This document shows, piece by piece, positions 28,487 to 37,972 of a stretch of 64,000 nucleotides of DNA. Location: contig NZ_RXHU01000025.1 of assembly GCF_003955665.1 (NCBI RefSeq), positions 1 to 64,000 on the forward strand, read 5' to 3'. Numbering within the stretch: the first letter of the stretch is position 1; the number at the start of each line of letters is the position of its first letter. Source of the DNA: Paenibacillus whitsoniae (GTDB lineage Bacteria; Bacillota; Bacilli; Paenibacillales; NBRC-103111). A program made the translations under genes and the position numbers. A model generated the notes under the pieces. It saw only the letters and a program-made list of their open reading frames with translations. It was not told the origin of the DNA and did not search any database.

Positions 28487-30745
28487 GTGAAAGCCATAAG
28501 GATAGAGCCGGCTTATACCATTCCCTGGTCGATGGAAACAAGTTTCTGCCACGACGGTATACCGTTGTCGAACGGGGTGTTCGGCGCTCTTGTCTGGTTT
28601 GAAGGAGATACTGTTATGCTGACGATCAACCGGGCCGATTTCTGGGACCACCGGGGAGGCACGATATGGCGGGAGGACTGCAGCTATGCGCGCTTGAAAA
28701 CGCTTTTGCAAAGCGGCGATTTCGAAGCGGCACGCCAGCTTTATCCGACACAGACCCTGAATGGCAAAGAGAAAAGGCCTGCACGACTTGCGATGGGACG
28801 GTACGAGGTAAAGCTGAAGCCCGGGGTTTCGCTTGTTTCAGCCGAGCTTCGGATGAAGGAGGCGGAAGCGGTCCTGGGCTTCCGTACAAGCGAAGGGGAA
28901 CGGTTTATGTATATCAGCGTGGAGATCGACAGCCCGCTGCTTGCCGTTTCCTGCGAAGGGGAGATGATTGCGTCCGTCGCAGCGAAGCCCTCCTATGCTT
29001 TTGAGAAAGTGAAAGCATATTGGGACGATTTTGATATTCCGCCGCCACGGGAGGTTCGTGGCGGGTGGGTGCAAGAGCTGCCGGAGGACCCCACCTGCGC
29101 CGTGATTTCTGAATATTCCGATAGTAATTTATGGATTGCGGCCGAATATGGACGTTCAGCAGAGGCTGCCGTTCAAGCCGCCCAAGCCCGGTTAAGCCAA
29201 ATACGGCAATCTGACTTTAAAGATGCGTTCACGAAGACGAAAAAGCACTGGAGCTCCCTCTGGGAGCAAGCGGCCGACATCTCGCTGCCTGACCGGGAGA
29301 TTGAGAATATGTATTACCTCGGAATCTACCGGATGCTGGGAAATTCGATGCCGGGCCGCATAGCGCCAACGCTTCAGGGTCCGTGGGCTGAGGACTACCG
29401 AAACCCGCCGTGGAGCTGCGACTACCATTTTAACATCAATGTTCAGGAATGCTTGTGGCCGGCATACGGAGCGAATTTGCTGGACAGCCTGAAGCCTTTA
29501 TTTACGATGATCGACAGTTGGAAACCGACGCTCGCGCTTAACGCGAAGCGGTTCGTTGGCATCGACGACGGCTATATGCTCGGCCATTCGGTTGACGATC
29601 TCGGACGCCCGGTAGGCGGCATGTGGACCGGAACAATCGACCAGGCGAACACCTCGTGGGTGGCCCAAATGATGTGGCAGTACGCCGAATACGCCGGAGA
29701 CGAGCGTTTTTTGCTGGAAGCTGTGTACCCTTTTATGAAAAAGGCACTGAATGTGTTTGTCGCCATGATGGAACGGGATGGAGATGCTTATGCGTTGCCG
29801 GTGTCGGTTTCACCGGAATACGGCGGCTCGAGTCCGGAGGGGCTTGGGCGCAACTCCACCTTTTTCTTGGTGAATGTGCACTTTCTCTGCGAAAAGCTGC
29901 TGGAGCTTGAGGAGCGCTACGGGCTCGATGCGGACTATGCGGCACTCACTGCCGATATTCGCGCGAAGCTGCCCCCGTATACCGTAGGCCCACGGCAATT
30001 CCAAGAGTTTGACCGTAAGCCCGGTCACGAGCTGTATCTGTGGGAAGGGCAGCCGCTTGCGGTGTCTCACCGGCATCATTCCCATTTGGCGGGTATCTAT
30101 CCGTTCGACACGTTGAACATGTCGGACCCGGAGGTAGCCGGCATCGTGATGAATAGTTACAAATCGTGGGTGGATAAAGGGATGGGCCGCTGGGCCGGAT
30201 GGTCGATGCCATGGGCGTCCATCATCCACAACCGCTTGGGGAAGCCGGATATGGCGTATCTGACGCTGAAGCTGTTAAAGGATGCTTTTATGATGCCGAG
30301 CTATGCCAGCCAGCATAACGGAACTTACGATGGCTTCACGCAATTCGTGGGGCGGGAAACGATGCAGATCGAGGCTTGCATCGCTGCGTCTGCGGCCGTT
30401 CTTGAAATGTTCGTGCAGTGTGTGAGAGGGAAAATCAGGATATTCACGGGTGTTGCGGCACGCTTCAAAGAGGCCTCATTCTCAGGTATTCGGGCGGCGG
30501 GCGCGTTTCTTCTATCCGGGAAGAAAGAGAGCGGTAAGGTGGTTTCGGTGACGGTGCTCAGCGAGCAATATGCAGTACTGCGTCTGGTCAGTCCGTTTGG
30601 CGACGAGGCGATGCTGCTTCGGGGCGAACGGCGGGAGATTGTCAAGGCGGCAGGCGGCATCATCGAACTCAGGCTGCATGCCGGGGAAACCGTGACATTC
30701 GAGCCGGCAGGCGCGGATGACGGAGCAGGAATGAGGAGGGTGTGA
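28487..30745 (+). CDS. Glycoside hydrolase family 95 (alpha-L-fucosidase / alpha-L-galactosidase)
   Basis: 752 residues from GTG at 28487 (AAGGAG upstream). GH95 hallmarks are clear: the N-terminal beta-domain with MLTINRADFWDHRGG, the (alpha/alpha)6 barrel with DYHFNINVQ (N316 and N318, equivalent to the paired asparagines that activate water in this inverting family), a VSPE glutamate at 444, and HRHHSHLAGIYP from 528. GH95 removes terminal alpha-1,2-linked L-fucose, or L-galactose in some plant glycans. No signal peptide, so the enzyme is cytoplasmic. Slightly short for the family. The next gene starts 4 bases after its stop. Confidence 0.88.
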   Translation: MKAIRIEPAYTIPWSMETSFCHDGIPLSNGVFGALVWFEGDTVMLTINRADFWDHRGGTIWREDCSYARLKTLLQSGDFEAARQLYPTQTLNGKEKRPARLAMGRYEVKLKPGVSLVSAELRMKEAEAVLGFRTSEGERFMYISVEIDSPLLAVSCEGEMIASVAAKPSYAFEKVKAYWDDFDIPPPREVRGGWVQELPEDPTCAVISEYSDSNLWIAAEYGRSAEAAVQAAQARLSQIRQSDFKDAFTKTKKHWSSLWEQAADISLPDREIENMYYLGIYRMLGNSMPGRIAPTLQGPWAEDYRNPPWSCDYHFNINVQECLWPAYGANLLDSLKPLFTMIDSWKPTLALNAKRFVGIDDGYMLGHSVDDLGRPVGGMWTGTIDQANTSWVAQMMWQYAEYAGDERFLLEAVYPFMKKALNVFVAMMERDGDAYALPVSVSPEYGGSSPEGLGRNSTFFLVNVHFLCEKLLELEERYGLDADYAALTADIRAKLPPYTVGPRQFQEFDRKPGHELYLWEGQPLAVSHRHHSHLAGIYPFDTLNMSDPEVAGIVMNSYKSWVDKGMGRWAGWSMPWASIIHNRLGKPDMAYLTLKLLKDAFMMPSYASQHNGTYDGFTQFVGRETMQIEACIAASAAVLEMFVQCVRGKIRIFTGVAARFKEASFSGIRAAGAFLLSGKKESGKVVSVTVLSEQYAVLRLVSPFGDEAMLLRGERREIVKAAGGIIELRLHAGETVTFEPAGADDGAGMRRV

Positions 30746-30748
30746 ACA

Positions 30749-32410
30749 GTGACAAAAGAGCTGAGGCTCATGCAGCCCAGGCTGGGGATACAAGGACCTG
30801 TGCTGGCTTGGCAGGATCCGTGGTCTGGGCAGGTCTCCGATGAGATCATGCGGACCGGTACCGGATCGATTTATTTATCGCAGGACCCTCCCCCTGACGG
30901 CGACAAATTCGTAGAAGCGCTCCAAGGCTTGGGGGCGGACTTTTACGTTCATCATATGATGCCGGGCCTTGAGGGCCATTCGGCGTTGCTCCGGGAGATG
31001 ACGCGCAGCGGAATGGACGTCGTCCTGGGCAACGAGTACGGCAATATTAACGGGCCGTGGGTGGAAGGAACGAACCGCTGGGACGTACCCGATGAAGCGA
31101 TTGTAGAGGCAGCTCGAAGCGGCCGGCTGATCGGCTTGCTTTACGACGAGCCGGAGCATCTGCAAATCAACGCCGGGCAATACCGCAAGGATGGCTGGTA
31201 CCCTCACTGGGGCGCAACGGACGGTCTTTCTCTTGAAGCGTCTTATCAGCAGCTGGTGAAGTCGGTATCCGCCCGAACGGATCATGTCCGAAAGCTCGCA
31301 GAGAAACAAGGCTTGAATCCGGCGCAGTTTCCGCTCGTATCGGAGCATGTCTTCCCGGTCATGTTTCACGCCAAAGCCCGCGCCGGCATGGACCTTTGCC
31401 CGAAGGTCATGAAGGAATCGTTCCAGGCGCTGCAGCTCGGAACAGCCCTCGGCGCCGCCAAGCAATATGGCCGTTCCATGTGGATATGCGCCGACCTTTG
31501 GGGACCGGATATCGGCAGCTGGTTCACAAGGACCTCGGGCTTTCCGGGACATTCGCCGGAGGAATTCGCATCAGCCTTGCGGATGGGCTATCTGATGGGG
31601 CCGACCCATCTGTTTGCCGAGAACGTCGATGTGCTGCTTCATCATCAGGTCGGCGGATTTCAGAAAACAGCCTACGGCGATGTGTGGGAGCAGTTCGTCA
31701 AGGACTTCGTGCCGAACCACCCGCTGAGCTGGAGGCATCATGAAGCAAGCCCGGATATCGTTCTCATCCATTCGGATGACAGCAACTATGGGCAGAATGC
31801 CCGGTTATACGGCAATCGCGAGCTGGAACCGGCCGAATCGACGAGGAGCGTTTTCGCAGTATGGCATTTGCTCAGCCATGGGTCCATTCCTGCGCATGGC
31901 AGCTGTATGCACATCCCGGGATACGCATTCCCGCGGCATGAATTGAAGCAGCGGGTGACGCCGGAACAATATCCGCTGCTGTCGGGATGTGCGGAGCTGC
32001 CGCAAACCTCGATGCATAACCTGTTCGACCCTGTGAATAATGCGGTGGTTTTCGACGAGCATGTTCGCGATGAACAATTGGGCAACCCCAATCTGATCAT
32101 CGTTGCGGGCTCCCGATTGTCTGCGTGGACATTGGCCGCTTTGACACGCAGAGCGGAGGAAGGCGCCGTCGTCATCATTGCAGCGTGGCTTGCCCCGGCC
32201 GACAGGAAGCAAAGCCGACGTTATGCCGGAGGAGGCGTATGGCTTGTGACCGACGATTTCCTCAGCGATGACGTACGGGAAGCTGCCGCCCCTTATCTGG
32301 GAACGGGGGATTGCTGGAGACAACGCTTCGGGGAGGCAGAAATCCGCTTCTACCAAGGAGATCCGACAGGCTGCACGCTGCATGCGGAAGTGTCCGGCAT
32401 GCTGAAGTAA
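30749..32410 (+). CDS. Uncharacterised TIM-barrel protein of the glycosidase operon
   Basis: 553 residues from GTG at 30749, with AGGAGGGTG directly upstream. Residues about 10-340 have the strand/helix rhythm of a TIM barrel with many aromatic and acidic residues (LIGLLYDEPEHL, MWICADLWGPDIGSWF, LFAENVDVLLHHQ). The rest (about 345-553) looks like a flavodoxin/GATase-like domain, an arrangement known from GH42-type enzymes. No named CAZy family is recognised. Catalytic glutamates might be in YDEPEH and LFAENVD, but this is a guess. Position between GH95 and another large unknown supports a carbohydrate-active role. Confidence 0.5.
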   Translation: MTKELRLMQPRLGIQGPVLAWQDPWSGQVSDEIMRTGTGSIYLSQDPPPDGDKFVEALQGLGADFYVHHMMPGLEGHSALLREMTRSGMDVVLGNEYGNINGPWVEGTNRWDVPDEAIVEAARSGRLIGLLYDEPEHLQINAGQYRKDGWYPHWGATDGLSLEASYQQLVKSVSARTDHVRKLAEKQGLNPAQFPLVSEHVFPVMFHAKARAGMDLCPKVMKESFQALQLGTALGAAKQYGRSMWICADLWGPDIGSWFTRTSGFPGHSPEEFASALRMGYLMGPTHLFAENVDVLLHHQVGGFQKTAYGDVWEQFVKDFVPNHPLSWRHHEASPDIVLIHSDDSNYGQNARLYGNRELEPAESTRSVFAVWHLLSHGSIPAHGSCMHIPGYAFPRHELKQRVTPEQYPLLSGCAELPQTSMHNLFDPVNNAVVFDEHVRDEQLGNPNLIIVAGSRLSAWTLAALTRRAEEGAVVIIAAWLAPADRKQSRRYAGGGVWLVTDDFLSDDVREAAAPYLGTGDCWRQRFGEAEIRFYQGDPTGCTLHAEVSGMLK

Positions 32411-32446
32411 AAACTAAGTTCGTTAAGGACCGGGAGGAGAAAAACG

Positions 32447-35197
32447 ATGCAAAAACAGAAGGAAATCGTTTATATCGGCGTGCAAGAAGAAGCTTCCAAC
32501 AGACTTCTGCACGGTTTGACGCTGCTGCAATCCAGCCTGGAAGCCTGCGGTTATGAAGTTCGGCGAGCGGGCGGAGAAGCTTGGACTGCATCGACCTATC
32601 GCAATAAAGAAGGGCACAAGATCTTTGTCGGCAACCGGGAAGAGTCGGCATTTATCCGTACATTGGAGGAGCAGGAAGTGCTGCTTTACCATAGCACGCC
32701 TCCCGGTAAAGAGGGCTTTTATCTCGCAACGCTTCCGGGCGGCTTGATTGCTGTATCGGGCGGCAACGACACAGGTGCGCTGTACGGCGCACAGGAGCTG
32801 GCAAGGCAGATCCGGAAAAAGGGGCGGGTGCCGCAGCTGGTGGCAGCAGGCGAGACGCCGGCCTTCGTGCTGCGCGGACCGGTGCTCGGCCTGCAGAAGA
32901 CGCTGATCGAACCGCCTCGAAGAACGTATGAGTATCCGATTACACCGGATCGCTTTCCGTGGTTTTATGACAAGTCGATGTGGCTGCAATATCTCGATAT
33001 GCTGCTGGAGCAGCGAAGCAATGTCGTCTATATTTGGACCGGTCATCCGTTCGCATCCTTGGTCAAGCTGCAAGACTATCCGGAAGCGCTGGAGGTGACG
33101 GAAGAAGAATACCGACGGAATGTCGAGATCTTCCACTGGCTGACGGCGGAGGCTGACAAGCGCGGGATCTGGGTCGTGCTTAACTTCTACAATATCCATA
33201 TTCCGCTGCCGTTCGCCGAAATGCACGGGCTTGAGCTGCACCAGCCTAAGCCGCTGCCGATCACGGCGGATTATACGCGCAAATCGATCGCCGAATTCGT
33301 GCGCTCTTTCCCGAACGTCGGCATTATGCTCTGTCTCGGCGAAGCTATGCATGGCAGTTTGTACGGGACGGAGTGGTTTACGGAAACGATTATCGCCGGG
33401 ATGAAGGAAGGGCTTTCGGATCTGAAGGTGAAGGAGCTGCCGCCGATCATTTTGCGGGCACACGCCGTCAAGGCGGAGCCGATTGTGGAAAAGGCGCTGC
33501 CGCTCTATCCGAATCTCTACACGGAAGCTAAGTATAACGGGGAGTCGCTCACGACATGGACGCCGAGAGGCGGCTGGGTACAAACGCACAATAACTTGAG
33601 CTCGATGCAGTCGGTTCATATTGTGAATATCCATATTCTGGCTAATTTGGAGCCGTTCCGTTACGGAGCGCCGGCCTTTATTCAGAAGAGCATGCAAGCT
33701 GCCCGGCATCGGCAGCAGGCGAATGGCTTGCATGTCTACCCGTTGTTTTATTGGGATTGGCCTTATACGGCGGATAAAGTCTCTCCGAGATTGCATCAGA
33801 TCGATCGCGACTGGATCTGGTACGCTGCTTGGGCGAGATACGCCTGGAATCCGGACCGCGATCAGGAGACAGAGCGCAGTTACTGGACTGAGGAGCTTGC
33901 AAGCCGCTTCGGCTCGCAGGAAGCGGGCGCCGAACTGCTGGAGGCGTACGATGCATTCGGTGAATGCGCACCGCGACTTCTCCGCCGGTTGGGCATCACC
34001 GAGGGCAATCGTCAGACCCTATCGCTCGGCATGACGATGAGCCAGCTGACGAATCCCGACCGGTACTCCCCGTACAAAGCGCTCTGGGAGGATCATGCTC
34101 CGCAGGGAGAGCGCCTCGAGCTTTATGCGGAACGGGAGGCGACTGGCGAGCCGCATATCGGCGAGACTCCGCTCGACGTTGTTCGAGAGGCGGAGATGTT
34201 CGCCGATTTGGCCGCGAAAGCAATCGAGCGCGCTCGTCCGCATGTGACGAGCAGCACGGAGGAATTCGAACGAATCGCAACGGATATCGAAGCGATTCGG
34301 TATATGGTTTACTTTTACGGAGCCAAGGTGCGTGCGGCGGTTCAGGTGCTGCTTTTCAAGCATGCGGCGAGGGGAAATTATTTGACTCAGCTTGAGATAT
34401 TGGAGCACGGCTTGCCGTATTTGCAGGAGAGTGTGAACTGGTACCGCCAATTGACAGCCCTTACGGAAAAAACGTACATGTACGCCAACAGCATGCTGAC
34501 GGCACATCGAAAAATTCCGTTTCCGGACGGAGAAAAATACTGCCACTGGAAAGATTGCCTGCCGCTTTACGAGGAAGAATTGGAGAACTTCAAAGGGCGT
34601 ATTCACGATTTGAAGGAGGGAAGGCTGCCGCTGGCGGTGGAGAGCGCGGAGAAGATTATCCCTTACCGTCCAGCACCGTTCATCCTACATTCCACAGATG
34701 CCGAAACGTACGTGTTCCGCAAGGACAGCTTCCTTTTCACTGATGGAGAAATATTCGCACATAGCTATGCAGAGGAGCTCGAAGGCTTGACTGGGATTCG
34801 GTTTAACCGTGAAGCGGCGGCGAATCGCGGGGTGATCGTGGATATCGAGCTGGAGGAGCCGGCTCGCGTGCTCATCGCCTATTTTCAATCCTCCGAGGCA
34901 CAATGGCTGCAAGTACCGACACTGGACGAGAATACCCATGCGGATGACCGTGGCGGTCTCTCGCCGGTTTTGCGGAATGGGATAAAGCCTGCTTTCTATC
35001 CGAGCGCGAATGTGCACGCGTTCCTGTACGAACCCGGAAGGCACTCGCTCAATCTGGGCACGGGGGCTTTCGCCATCGTCGGCGTCATCTCGGCGAGTCA
35101 GAAGCTGGTTGAACGTGATGTAGCTCCGCTAAGCGAAAGCGCCAGCTCGCTGGATTGGCTGTATGCGGAGCCTCAGGGTTTGACGAAAACCAAATAA
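32447..35197 (+). CDS. Large putative glycoside hydrolase with hexosaminidase-type N domain
   Basis: 916 residues, GGGAGGAG upstream. Residues about 80-130 (FYLATLPGGLIAVSGGNDTG then ALYGAQELARQI) match the alpha/beta domain that precedes the barrel in GH20 and GH67-like enzymes. A barrel of about 350 residues follows, with VVYIWTGHPF, WVVLNFYNIHIP and GIMLCLGEAMHG, then a long helical region (about 480-740) and a C-terminal beta-rich module. Layout recalls alpha-glucuronidase-like families, but no catalytic pair can be assigned. No signal peptide. Likely acts on a branch sugar of the imported oligosaccharide (inference). Confidence 0.55.
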   Translation: MQKQKEIVYIGVQEEASNRLLHGLTLLQSSLEACGYEVRRAGGEAWTASTYRNKEGHKIFVGNREESAFIRTLEEQEVLLYHSTPPGKEGFYLATLPGGLIAVSGGNDTGALYGAQELARQIRKKGRVPQLVAAGETPAFVLRGPVLGLQKTLIEPPRRTYEYPITPDRFPWFYDKSMWLQYLDMLLEQRSNVVYIWTGHPFASLVKLQDYPEALEVTEEEYRRNVEIFHWLTAEADKRGIWVVLNFYNIHIPLPFAEMHGLELHQPKPLPITADYTRKSIAEFVRSFPNVGIMLCLGEAMHGSLYGTEWFTETIIAGMKEGLSDLKVKELPPIILRAHAVKAEPIVEKALPLYPNLYTEAKYNGESLTTWTPRGGWVQTHNNLSSMQSVHIVNIHILANLEPFRYGAPAFIQKSMQAARHRQQANGLHVYPLFYWDWPYTADKVSPRLHQIDRDWIWYAAWARYAWNPDRDQETERSYWTEELASRFGSQEAGAELLEAYDAFGECAPRLLRRLGITEGNRQTLSLGMTMSQLTNPDRYSPYKALWEDHAPQGERLELYAEREATGEPHIGETPLDVVREAEMFADLAAKAIERARPHVTSSTEEFERIATDIEAIRYMVYFYGAKVRAAVQVLLFKHAARGNYLTQLEILEHGLPYLQESVNWYRQLTALTEKTYMYANSMLTAHRKIPFPDGEKYCHWKDCLPLYEEELENFKGRIHDLKEGRLPLAVESAEKIIPYRPAPFILHSTDAETYVFRKDSFLFTDGEIFAHSYAEELEGLTGIRFNREAAANRGVIVDIELEEPARVLIAYFQSSEAQWLQVPTLDENTHADDRGGLSPVLRNGIKPAFYPSANVHAFLYEPGRHSLNLGTGAFAIVGVISASQKLVERDVAPLSESASSLDWLYAEPQGLTKTK

Positions 35198-35248
35198 ACC
35201 GGAAGTAAGTGGGACGGTACGAACAGATCAGATAAAGGAGTGAGAAGC

Positions 35249-36325
35249 ATGGCAGCCAAGACCTATAAGTTAGGCGTCATCGGATTGGGCGAAGGAAGGA
35301 GCATCCTATCGGCGGCGCTGCAGAGCGATCGTTGGGAGTTAATCAACGTATGCGATCTGAATCAGGACGTCTGTAGAGCGCGCCAGGAGGAATTCGGGTT
35401 AACCCGCTGCACGCAGCGATATGACGATCTTCTCGAAGACCCGGAAATTGAAGTTATCGCGATCTATACGCCGGACCAACTGCACGGTCAACATATCAAA
35501 CAAGCGTTAGAAGCGGGCAAGCATGTCATTGTTACGAAGCCGCTGCTGCATTCCCTCGAGGAGGCGGGCTCTCTGCTGGAAGCGGCGAAGGCGGCGGGAA
35601 AATGCGTTTTCGTGGGGCAGAGCTCAAGGTTCTTCGAGTCGATGATTCACCAACGGAGAGATTACCTGGCGGGGCGGCACGGGGATGTCGATACGGTCGA
35701 AACGTATTACATCTCCGACGCGCGCTGGTTCCTGCAGCGGGATTGGGCGAGGCAGAAAGGCTTTAGCTGGATGCATAACTTCATGAGCCATGCCGTCGAC
35801 TTGGCCAAATGGTATCTTCCCGGCATCGAGGAAGTATTCGGGTACGGTTACTCCAGCACAGCGAACCAAGCCTACGGGCTTGCTGCACCCGATGATCTCC
35901 GATTCCTGCTGCGTGACGGAGAGGGCAGGGTTGCGCAGGTGAGCGGCTCTTATACCAAACCGACGCTTCGCCAGATTGATTCGGGAATCGGCTGCACGCT
36001 GAGGGGTTCCAAAGGGACGAGTCGGGCGCTGTATTCGAAGCTGCTGTACCACACCCATTTTGCCGGCGAGCAGCCGATAACGCATTCGTTCGAAGATAAG
36101 CACGGTTACTATTTTCGCTTTGAAGGAGAAAGTCATCACGCCGGGGAGTATCAGAACTACATTGAATATTTTGCCGAGTGCATGGACCGCGGGGAGACGC
36201 CGAAGCCGGATCTGAACGAAGGCATCCATACGCTCGCGGTCATGGCCGCTATGGAAAGAAGCATGGAGACGGGCCAGCCTGTGCGGGTCAGCGATATTTT
36301 ACGCGAGTATTCGCTTCAGCTATAG
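35249..36325 (+). CDS. Gfo/Idh/MocA family oxidoreductase
   Basis: 358 residues from ATG at 35249, with AAAGGAG 9 bases upstream (GTG at 35240 touches the ribosome site and is less likely). An N-terminal Rossmann fold (LGVIGLGEGRSIL, then NVCDLNQDVC) and the motif HVIVTKPLLHS identify the family; the usual EKP is TKP here, keeping the lysine. C-terminal half is the alpha/beta substrate domain. Family members use NAD(P) to oxidise or reduce sugars, inositols or keto-sugars, and some hydrolyse glycosides through a redox mechanism. In this operon it could be a second sugar dehydrogenase. Confidence 0.85.
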   Translation: MAAKTYKLGVIGLGEGRSILSAALQSDRWELINVCDLNQDVCRARQEEFGLTRCTQRYDDLLEDPEIEVIAIYTPDQLHGQHIKQALEAGKHVIVTKPLLHSLEEAGSLLEAAKAAGKCVFVGQSSRFFESMIHQRRDYLAGRHGDVDTVETYYISDARWFLQRDWARQKGFSWMHNFMSHAVDLAKWYLPGIEEVFGYGYSSTANQAYGLAAPDDLRFLLRDGEGRVAQVSGSYTKPTLRQIDSGIGCTLRGSKGTSRALYSKLLYHTHFAGEQPITHSFEDKHGYYFRFEGESHHAGEYQNYIEYFAECMDRGETPKPDLNEGIHTLAVMAAMERSMETGQPVRVSDILREYSLQL

Positions 36326-36338
36326 GAGGACGGAAAGG

Positions 36339-37901
36339 ATGCTAACACAATTCGAACTCGATTTCGTAGAAAAATTTCTGAACACCGGCCATCTCTCCTC
36401 GGAAGAGAAGACGGCTCACCTTCGGGCGCAACTGGATGGGCTGACAGATGAACTGCTTGAAGCATATCCAGGGAAGATTAATCTGTACCAATCGACACTA
36501 AATTCGGAGGATACGTACTGGTTTTCCTTGCAAGAAGTCAAAAAGCTGATGTACAACGAGTCAAACCGGAGAAAGATCGCGAAGCTAGGGCTCTCCTATT
36601 CGAACGGCGAACCGTCTCCCATGAGCGGGGCGGAGTTAGCTTCGATGCTGAAGAGCAACGTCAGGTTCAAGAGCACCGACGGGATTAAATGTCCGGAGCT
36701 TAAGCTATCCGAAAAGGACCTTAACTGGTGGCGTGATGCCAGGCTGGGGATGTTTATCCATTGGGGCGCTTATTCGATCATTGGGCGCGGGGAATGGGTC
36801 ATGCATCATGAACAAATTCCCCAGGATGACTATCGGAAAATCGCCATGTCCTTTAACCCGAAGGCGTTCGATGCAAGGCAATGGGCGAAGCTGGCGAAGG
36901 ATGCCGGCATGGGCTATATGGTGATGACGGCAAGGCATCATGACGGCTTCTCCCTCTGGGACAGTCCGGGCAGCTACGGGCAGTTCACGACGATGCAGGC
37001 GAACGCCAGGCGCGATTTCGTGAAGGCCTATACGGATGCGGCGCGGGAGCAAGGGCTGGGGGTCGGGCTGTATTATTCGCCGCTCGATTGGCGATTTCCC
37101 GGCTACTTCGAGCCGGTGGAGAAGTACGATAACGCCCTGCTGTTAAAAAAACAGGCTTACGATCAAATCGAGGAATTGATGTCGCGTTACGGAAAGATCG
37201 ATATCCTCTGGTATGACGGTTCATGGCTGGCGCATAAGGGCTCGGACGCAGGCGGGGCATGGCTGTGGGAGCCGATCCACCTGAACCGCATGGTTCGGAA
37301 ATACAACCCGAAGGCTGTTATCAACGAGCGCTCCGGCTGGGAAGGGGATTTCTCCTGCGACGAGGGCCCGCACGATGTCAACGGATCGATCATTCCTTTT
37401 CCATGGGAGAAAAACTTCAGTATCGCTGGCTCCTGGGCATGGCGGCCTGAGAACAAGGCGATGCCGTTCGAAAGAGTGATGGATCTGATCCTGAATGTCT
37501 TCATCCGTGACGGCAACGCGCTGCTCAACGTCACGCCGGATCAGGACGGCGTGATTCCGGAGGATCAAGTGCAGCTGTTCCTTCGCATCGGGGAGTGGAT
37601 GCACGCGAACGGTGAGAGCGTCTATGGCACGCGCGGAGGCCCTTGGCAGCCGGTAGATGGCGTATATGGAACGACTTGCCGTGAGAACATCGTGTATGTC
37701 CACATACTTGATCCGCAGGCATTCCGCGACGTGAAGCTGCCTCCGCTCGAGGGGAAGGTGCTTGCCTGCCAAACACTGTCGTCCGATAGTCTGACGTTCA
37801 AGCAGGATGACGATGGCATAACGATATCCGTACCGGAAGCCTGTTGGCAGACTGTCGACACGATTGTGAAGCTTGTGCTGGACGGAACGGTCCATCGCTA
37901 G
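36339..37901 (+). CDS. Glycoside hydrolase family 29 alpha-L-fucosidase with N-terminal extension
   Basis: 520 residues, ATAGGAGGA upstream. The GH29 barrel occupies about 125-450: WWRDARLGMFIHWGAYSI, MTARHHDGFSLWDS, and nucleophile D293 in ILWYDGSW. Retaining alpha-L-fucosidases of this family release fucose, and GH29 is mechanistically different from the GH95 member in the same operon. The first 120 residues form an extra helical region (FELDFVEKFLNTGHLSSEEK onward) not usual in GH29. The C-terminal beta-sandwich is short. No signal peptide. The gene is 13 bases after the oxidoreductase. Confidence 0.88.
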   Translation: MLTQFELDFVEKFLNTGHLSSEEKTAHLRAQLDGLTDELLEAYPGKINLYQSTLNSEDTYWFSLQEVKKLMYNESNRRKIAKLGLSYSNGEPSPMSGAELASMLKSNVRFKSTDGIKCPELKLSEKDLNWWRDARLGMFIHWGAYSIIGRGEWVMHHEQIPQDDYRKIAMSFNPKAFDARQWAKLAKDAGMGYMVMTARHHDGFSLWDSPGSYGQFTTMQANARRDFVKAYTDAAREQGLGVGLYYSPLDWRFPGYFEPVEKYDNALLLKKQAYDQIEELMSRYGKIDILWYDGSWLAHKGSDAGGAWLWEPIHLNRMVRKYNPKAVINERSGWEGDFSCDEGPHDVNGSIIPFPWEKNFSIAGSWAWRPENKAMPFERVMDLILNVFIRDGNALLNVTPDQDGVIPEDQVQLFLRIGEWMHANGESVYGTRGGPWQPVDGVYGTTCRENIVYVHILDPQAFRDVKLPPLEGKVLACQTLSSDSLTFKQDDDGITISVPEACWQTVDTIVKLVLDGTVHR

Positions 37902-37972
37902 TGGCTTCGTTGCAACGGCCGAGTTTCCGAGAGAGGAAATCGGCCGTTAAATCTAAGAGAAGGAATGATGGT

